Source: Russula earlei | Lineage: Eukaryota; Basidiomycota; Agaricomycetes; Russulales; Russulaceae | Assembly: GCA_025769875.1 (NCBI GenBank) | Contig: JAGFNK010000824.1 | Span: 1-20,807 of the forward strand | Direction of reading: 5' to 3' | DNA: 20,807 nucleotides | Part shown: one piece after another, positions 17,372 through 20,807 of the stretch | Numbering within the stretch: the stretch's first letter is position 1 | Layout of the letters: each line of letters begins with the position of its first letter | Translations under genes and position numbers: made by a program | The notes under the pieces: generated by a model | Told to the model about the DNA's origin: nothing | Databases searched by the model: none | What the model saw: only the letters and a program-made list of their open reading frames with translations

Positions 17372-17765
17372 GCGATGTGTCCACAGCGACGTCGCTCAGA
17401 GGTGCCTTGGACTCTGATGTTGAGGATGCAAGAAGTAGACCTGTCTCTTCAAAGGTCTCCCGGATTGCCATCATTTGATACAAATCATCCTGCTTCCTGT
17501 TGTGGTTGCCTCCAGGAGAGACCTGGGTGATACGGACTGGGGGTGGGATCAGCCAAAGGTACGGTGCACGATGTCACCACCACTTGGATAAGCAATACGT
17601 AGATTCAAATAGTGTGAGAATGTGCGAGTAAGCACTCCAAGTGCTAGCATGCACAAGCAAAAATCCGGAACCGCGATTGCGAATACGAGACTACAGATAG
17701 GAAAACAAGAGAGAGACAAGCGATCCGACTTATTCCTACATAGGTCTCCTGGTGCTTTTCTTATA
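17372..17765. other. Central spacer of the foldback element, LTR-like motif
   Basis: 394 bp not shared by the arms. At 17529 it has TGATACGGACTGGGGGTGGG, which resembles the first bases of the B-family LTR (TGTCACCGACTGGGGGCGG). It is followed by a 17570-17580 TGTCACC, and CTATAAGAAAAG lies on the minus strand near 17767-17756. It may be a fragment of a related LTR; no second end is found. Confidence 0.3.
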
Positions 17766-18029
17766 GCTCGTCCCTTCTCACCAGCAGGACACTCTTTGGC
17801 ACTTTCTGAGGATGTGAACATCCTACTTCCCTTCACAACGAATGGATCACGCCCCCTGGACCCCCTTGGTGCATGCACGCGTTTACCCGCTCTCCCGCCC
17901 GGCATGACATCACCTCTCTGCTGCCCAACGTATGCACGCACACAGCCGCGCTTCTATGCGACTCCAGGCAAAACCCATGCCACCGCATTCCCCACCCTGC
18001 CCCGTAACGGCAGGTACGGTTGCCAAAAT

Positions 18030-18290
18030 GTCATGCCTTCACATTGCCCGCTCCCGTTGTCCCTGTGGTTCCCGCACATCCAGCATCACCCATCATTACC
18101 TCGATGCCACCCTGCAGAAAGATCACCAGCTGCCACCACAATGTCGCCACAGGAGAAGTCGCCGATGCAAGCACCACGCCGCACCACTCCTCCCCTTCCA
18201 CCGCATCCCCATCCATACATACAACCTCACCCACAAGTGCTCCCATCACCTGCAGTGGCGAAGACCTCGTCGCCACGCCCATATGATGAC
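18030..18290 (+). pseudogene. PAST-related remnant, right arm
   Basis: Same segment as at 16850-17110 in inverted position: CATTGCCCGCTCCCGTTGTC, then SCHHNVATGEVADAS and TSPTSAPITCSGED on the plus strand. It has no start or end of its own and is embedded in the arm. Confidence 0.4.
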
Positions 18291-18420
18291 AGCACGAGCA
18301 ACATGCAAGTCACCCCCTCAGACGCTCACGCCTTTCCATAACGCCATCGCCGACACCCTTGCCTCTTGCCACCCCATTGCCTCAAACGACCACACCTCAG
18401 CCTCTGCCATGACAGCAGCA

Positions 18421-18453
18421 CCAGGATCAACAACAACAACAACAGCAGCAGCA
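18421..18453 (+). repeat. CAA/CAG microsatellite, right arm only
   Basis: A 33-bp stretch with (CAA) and (CAG) runs between CAGCAGCA and CCAATATCAG. The left arm joins these two flanks directly. Confidence 0.8.
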
Positions 18454-18901
18454 CCAATATCAGCAACACGGCTGATGCCTGGCAACACCACATTGCGATG
18501 ACACATTTGACACACAACGCAAGCACACTCCTCCCTCCTGTTTCCCTGCACTGTGCCTGCATTCCAACGCATGGCAACACCTCAGAACGTGCACACCCCC
18601 CTTTGCGACAATGTGACCACGCGCGTGCGAGGCCGAAGACTCACTGAAGAAGCTACATGCACATGTACCCGTGCTGATGCCTATTGCTGCCTCGACGCAC
18701 GCCTCGCATCATCATTTCAATTTTGTCTCTTTCACTCTTCCCTCAGTCCTTGTCCAGCCCCATGAACTTAAGTGTGCCCTTCTCGCGTGGTACAGTTGTA
18801 ATAGTCATATCATATCATGGATGGATTCAGCTGTAGGGATAATGTAATATTATCATGCTTGGGGTTGGCACCCCAAAATGTGAACATCCAATGAGTGAAA
18901 C

Positions 18902-19129
18902 ATCTAGCTACAGTGCATGAGGTTCCACTGTCCAAGTTTCAAGACAATCCATTGAGAAATGGTTGAGACATGGCAGTACGAAATTTTGCATGCAGCTTGG
19001 CACCCAAAAATTGAAACTTCAAAACTGAATATTAGGCTCCCATATTTTCGCTGCACCTAGATACAACATATAAGGTTCTACTGTCAAAGTTTCAAGGCAA
19101 TCTGTTGAGAAACTGTTGAGATATAGCAG
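18902..19129 (-). repeat. Tandem ~153-bp units, right arm
   Basis: One full unit (18977-19129) and one partial (about 18902-18976), inverted. The full unit starts like unit 1 of the left arm and ends like unit 3, as expected after loss of two units by unequal exchange. Confidence 0.8.
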
Positions 19130-19196
19130 TTTTATTTTTGCACTTGAAATGACATCCAAAAATGGCAAGTGCAAGGTCACATGAAAATGACAGTAA

Positions 19197-19339
19197 TGAG
19201 GAACACATACAACTATTGACAAGCAAGACAATGGTGCCAAGATTGGCTCCAGTTATATCTCACATAATAGTCCATTACACAGGATTGAACCCAAGACCCT
19301 TGTTACAGAAGCCAGCTACAGCCTTCTGTTGAAAGGGGA
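19197..19339. other. Spacer between foldback element and T2, with B-box-like motif
   Basis: 143 bp with no frame. On the minus strand GGGTTCAATCC (near 19279-19289) matches the tRNA/SINE B-box pattern, and GTAGCTGG lies about 35 bp upstream. No T-stem or acceptor stem pairs well, so a tRNA gene is not supported; a SINE fragment is possible. Confidence 0.25.
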
Positions 19340-19749
19340 TTATTGCCGTTTTCAGCACACTTGGCGGAGCTTGAATTCCACCCAAATCGGCGCAGAAACC
19401 CCTCAAACATGTGGGATGAATATCTCCCTCAAAACAGCTTCAATTCATATGAGAATTATTGTCCCTGAATCGCCTGAATGAGGGCTAGGCAGCCCCATTG
19501 TTTTCATGAGATTTGAGTGAGAATTGGTGGAGCTGGACTCAAGCCACCTCCACATGTGTATTAGATGAATTACAACTCAAAATCATGGTCTATATCTATT
19601 ATTTTTCCCTCATGTTGTACCCATGGGCTGTCTTGAGGCAGCCCCATAGTGTTTTTGACTCAAGTGTTGTGGTGTGCAATGTTATTTCCAGTGCAATTGG
19701 AGTTGTGGCCAGCCACTCATCACCCCTCTCACCTCTCGATTCTGACCAT
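19340..19749 (+). repeat. Terminal inverted repeat of T2
   Basis: About 410 bp, TTATTGCCGTTTTCAGCAC to TTCTGACCAT; same repeat as the TIRs of T0 and T1. Confidence 0.9.
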
Positions 19750-19835
19750 CCTTCTTGTTTTTCACAGACAGAGAGGAGTGGGTTGCAAAGAGGGGCCCTA
19801 TTCTGAACTCTTTCTACTACAGAGTAGCTAGGGTG

Positions 19836-19845
19836 TTTTTATATA
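19836..19845 (-). promoter_or_regulatory. TATA box in T2
   Basis: On the minus strand TATATAAAAA followed by the conserved TAGCTACTCTGTAGTAGAAA block. It points toward the TIR at 19340. In this copy the upstream spacer is deleted, so the box directly follows PAST coding sequence. Confidence 0.4.
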
Positions 19846-19850
19846 CAGGA

Positions 19851-20807
19851 GTCGTCTCCATTGCAGGTGGTGGCAGCAGGCATGGACGAGGAGCGAAGGT
19901 GTAGGCGGTGAGTGTGAGTTCGTAGATAGAGACGTAGGTGGCGAGGATTTGAGAAAGAGGATGTGTGGGGCGGCTTGCATGGGGGTGGGATCTGTCGTCT
20001 TGCGGTGGCGGTGGTGGGGTCGTCTCCACTGCAGGTGTCGGCAGCAGATGTGGGCGAGAGCGCGCGAATGGATGGGGAGGCGATGTGGGAGGTGGCGTGC
20101 GGTGTGCTGTTGGCGTCGGCGACTGCTTCTCCTGTGGCGGCGGTGGCGTGGCGGTGGCTTCTGCTCCTGTTGTGGCGTGTTGTGGCTAAGTTCATGGCCG
20201 AGGCCTTCTTGGTCTTCTGGGGTGGTGCTGGTGGCGAGGGGTTGTGACGGTGCGGCGGTGCTGGTGTTGCGCGAAACTACTAAAGCGGCGGCTGTGACTG
20301 AGAAGACTGAGGCTGAGACTGAGCAGGTGGCGGCGGACTGAGCTGGTGCGACGGTGGAGGCGGACAGGGTGGAGGCGACAACTGAGGGCAACGCAGGGGC
20401 GATGGCGGCTGTGGCTGACAAGGGCGTGGCGGCGGTGGCTTGTGAGACGGTGGTGGAGGTGGCGGCATGTGGCGCTAAGACGTCGGTGGCTGAGGCTGAG
20501 GCTACAGCGGCAGCTGACGAGACTAAGGTGGCTGGCAAGGCTAAGAGCGCGGTGGCGGTGGTTGACTGATCTGAAGCTGGGGCGACGGAGACGGCTGGCA
20601 AAACTAGGGGCGCGGTGGCAGCGGCTGAGACTGAGAAGGCTGAGGCTGAGGGCAGGGTGGAGATGGCGGCGGCTGGTGATGCTGGTGCTATGACAGACTG
20701 GGCTGAACTGATGAGTACGGGCGAGGCTAAGACGGAGACTGATGCAAAGTCGGTGGCTGGCATGACTGAGGCTACTGTGGCGACGGACGAGGCGATGGAC
20801 GAGACAG
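19851..20807 (-). pseudogene. PAST gene copy 4, partial, CpG-rich
   Basis: On the minus strand the frame from 20763 reads MPATDFASVSVLASPVLISS, FSVSAAATAPLVLPAVSVAP, ATDVLAPHAATSTTVSQATA and PEDQEGLGHELSHNTPQQEQ, then a Pro-rich tail, ending in the deletion junction. It has a Ser codon where T1 has a TGA (13727-13729), and about one 21-bp unit where T1 has three or more. The 5' end is outside the window. Function unknown, as for the other copies. Confidence 0.6.

Larger units (their letters stand above)
15662..19196. mobile_element. 3.5-kb foldback element
   Basis: Two long inverted arms, 15662-17371 and 17766-19196, around a 394-bp centre. The outer ends read TTACTGTTGTTTTCATG and, inverted, TTACTGTCATTTTCATG. 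The arms match closely except for extra tandem-repeat units in the left arm and a microsatellite in the right. There is no transposase frame. A TTA start and TAA end resemble the T elements, but the sequence is otherwise different at the ends. Single-strand folding or read-through transcription would give a very long hairpin. Confidence 0.75.
17766..19196 (-). repeat. Right arm of the foldback element
   Basis: About 1431 bp, inverted copy of 15662-17371. It lacks roughly two tandem-repeat units (about 307 bp) and has a 33-bp insertion at 18421-18453. Confidence 0.85.
19340..20807. mobile_element. T2: long-TIR element, inverted, running off the window
   Basis: Its left end (TTATTGCCG) is a TIR that continues with the 3' block of the family (inverted TATA block), then the PAST gene on the minus strand. 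It is thus a T element in reverse orientation to T1. Relative to T1 it lacks 569 bp (T1 14470-15038), joining the TATA block directly to the PAST Pro-rich tail at about 19850. The second TIR lies beyond the window. Confidence 0.7.

Noticed and set aside
17622..18341. A 239-codon plus-strand frame across the foldback centre and right arm
   Set aside because: It crosses the edge between unique centre and arm, is Pro/His/Ser rich by base composition, and the matching frame in the other arm starts differently.
19279..19325. A tRNA gene on the minus strand
   Set aside because: Only a B-box-like string is present; the T-stem pairs badly and no acceptor or anticodon stem can be drawn.

Overview
The window looks like transposon-dense, probably heterochromatic DNA of a filamentous fungus, most likely an Agaricomycete basidiomycete. 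The clues are chromodomain Ty3/gypsy elements, gag proteins of the type common in mushroom genomes, no bacterial gene structure, and pervasive CpG decay. The assignment is an inference; no single-copy host gene is visible. Everything recognisable is a mobile element or a damaged copy of one repeated gene.

Left part (1-7970). Element B (minus strand) has its 5' LTR at 1841-2313, a primer-binding site complementary to its own transcript start, a gag broken by one stop and one frameshift (98-1805), and the start of pol running off the window. It sits against copy 1 (2314-3597) of a gene rich in Ala, Ser, Thr, Val and Pro, here called the PAST gene. Copy 1 is cut on its right by element A (minus strand): 3' LTR 3598-4183, polypurine tract, and a long pol with RNase H end, integrase, chromodomain and a further ~565 codons ending in a zinc knuckle. 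A solo LTR of the B family (5665-6156), flanked by a 5-bp duplication, splits that reading frame; leaving it out keeps the frame open across the site.

Middle part (7971-15550). Two elements of one family lie head to tail, each bounded by ~411-bp terminal inverted repeats starting TTATTGC. T0 (7971-12581) carries PAST copy 2 and is interrupted by a gag/LTR fragment (element C). T1 (12602-15550) carries PAST copy 3. T0 and T1 differ largely by loss of CpG in T0. No transposase is visible, so these are non-autonomous elements that have taken up or evolved around a protein gene.

Right part (15551-20807). A 3.5-kb foldback structure (15662-19196) has arms of 1.7 and 1.4 kb around a 394-bp centre. 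The arms hold ~153-bp tandem repeats and a segment related to the 3' part of the PAST gene. A third T element (T2) begins at 19340 in the opposite orientation and continues past the window.

Taken together, the PAST gene occurs at least four times inside T-type elements, with a diverged trace in each foldback arm. The T/PAST family, the zinc-knuckle extension of element A, and the contrast in CpG decay between T0 and T1 are the most promising things to follow up.
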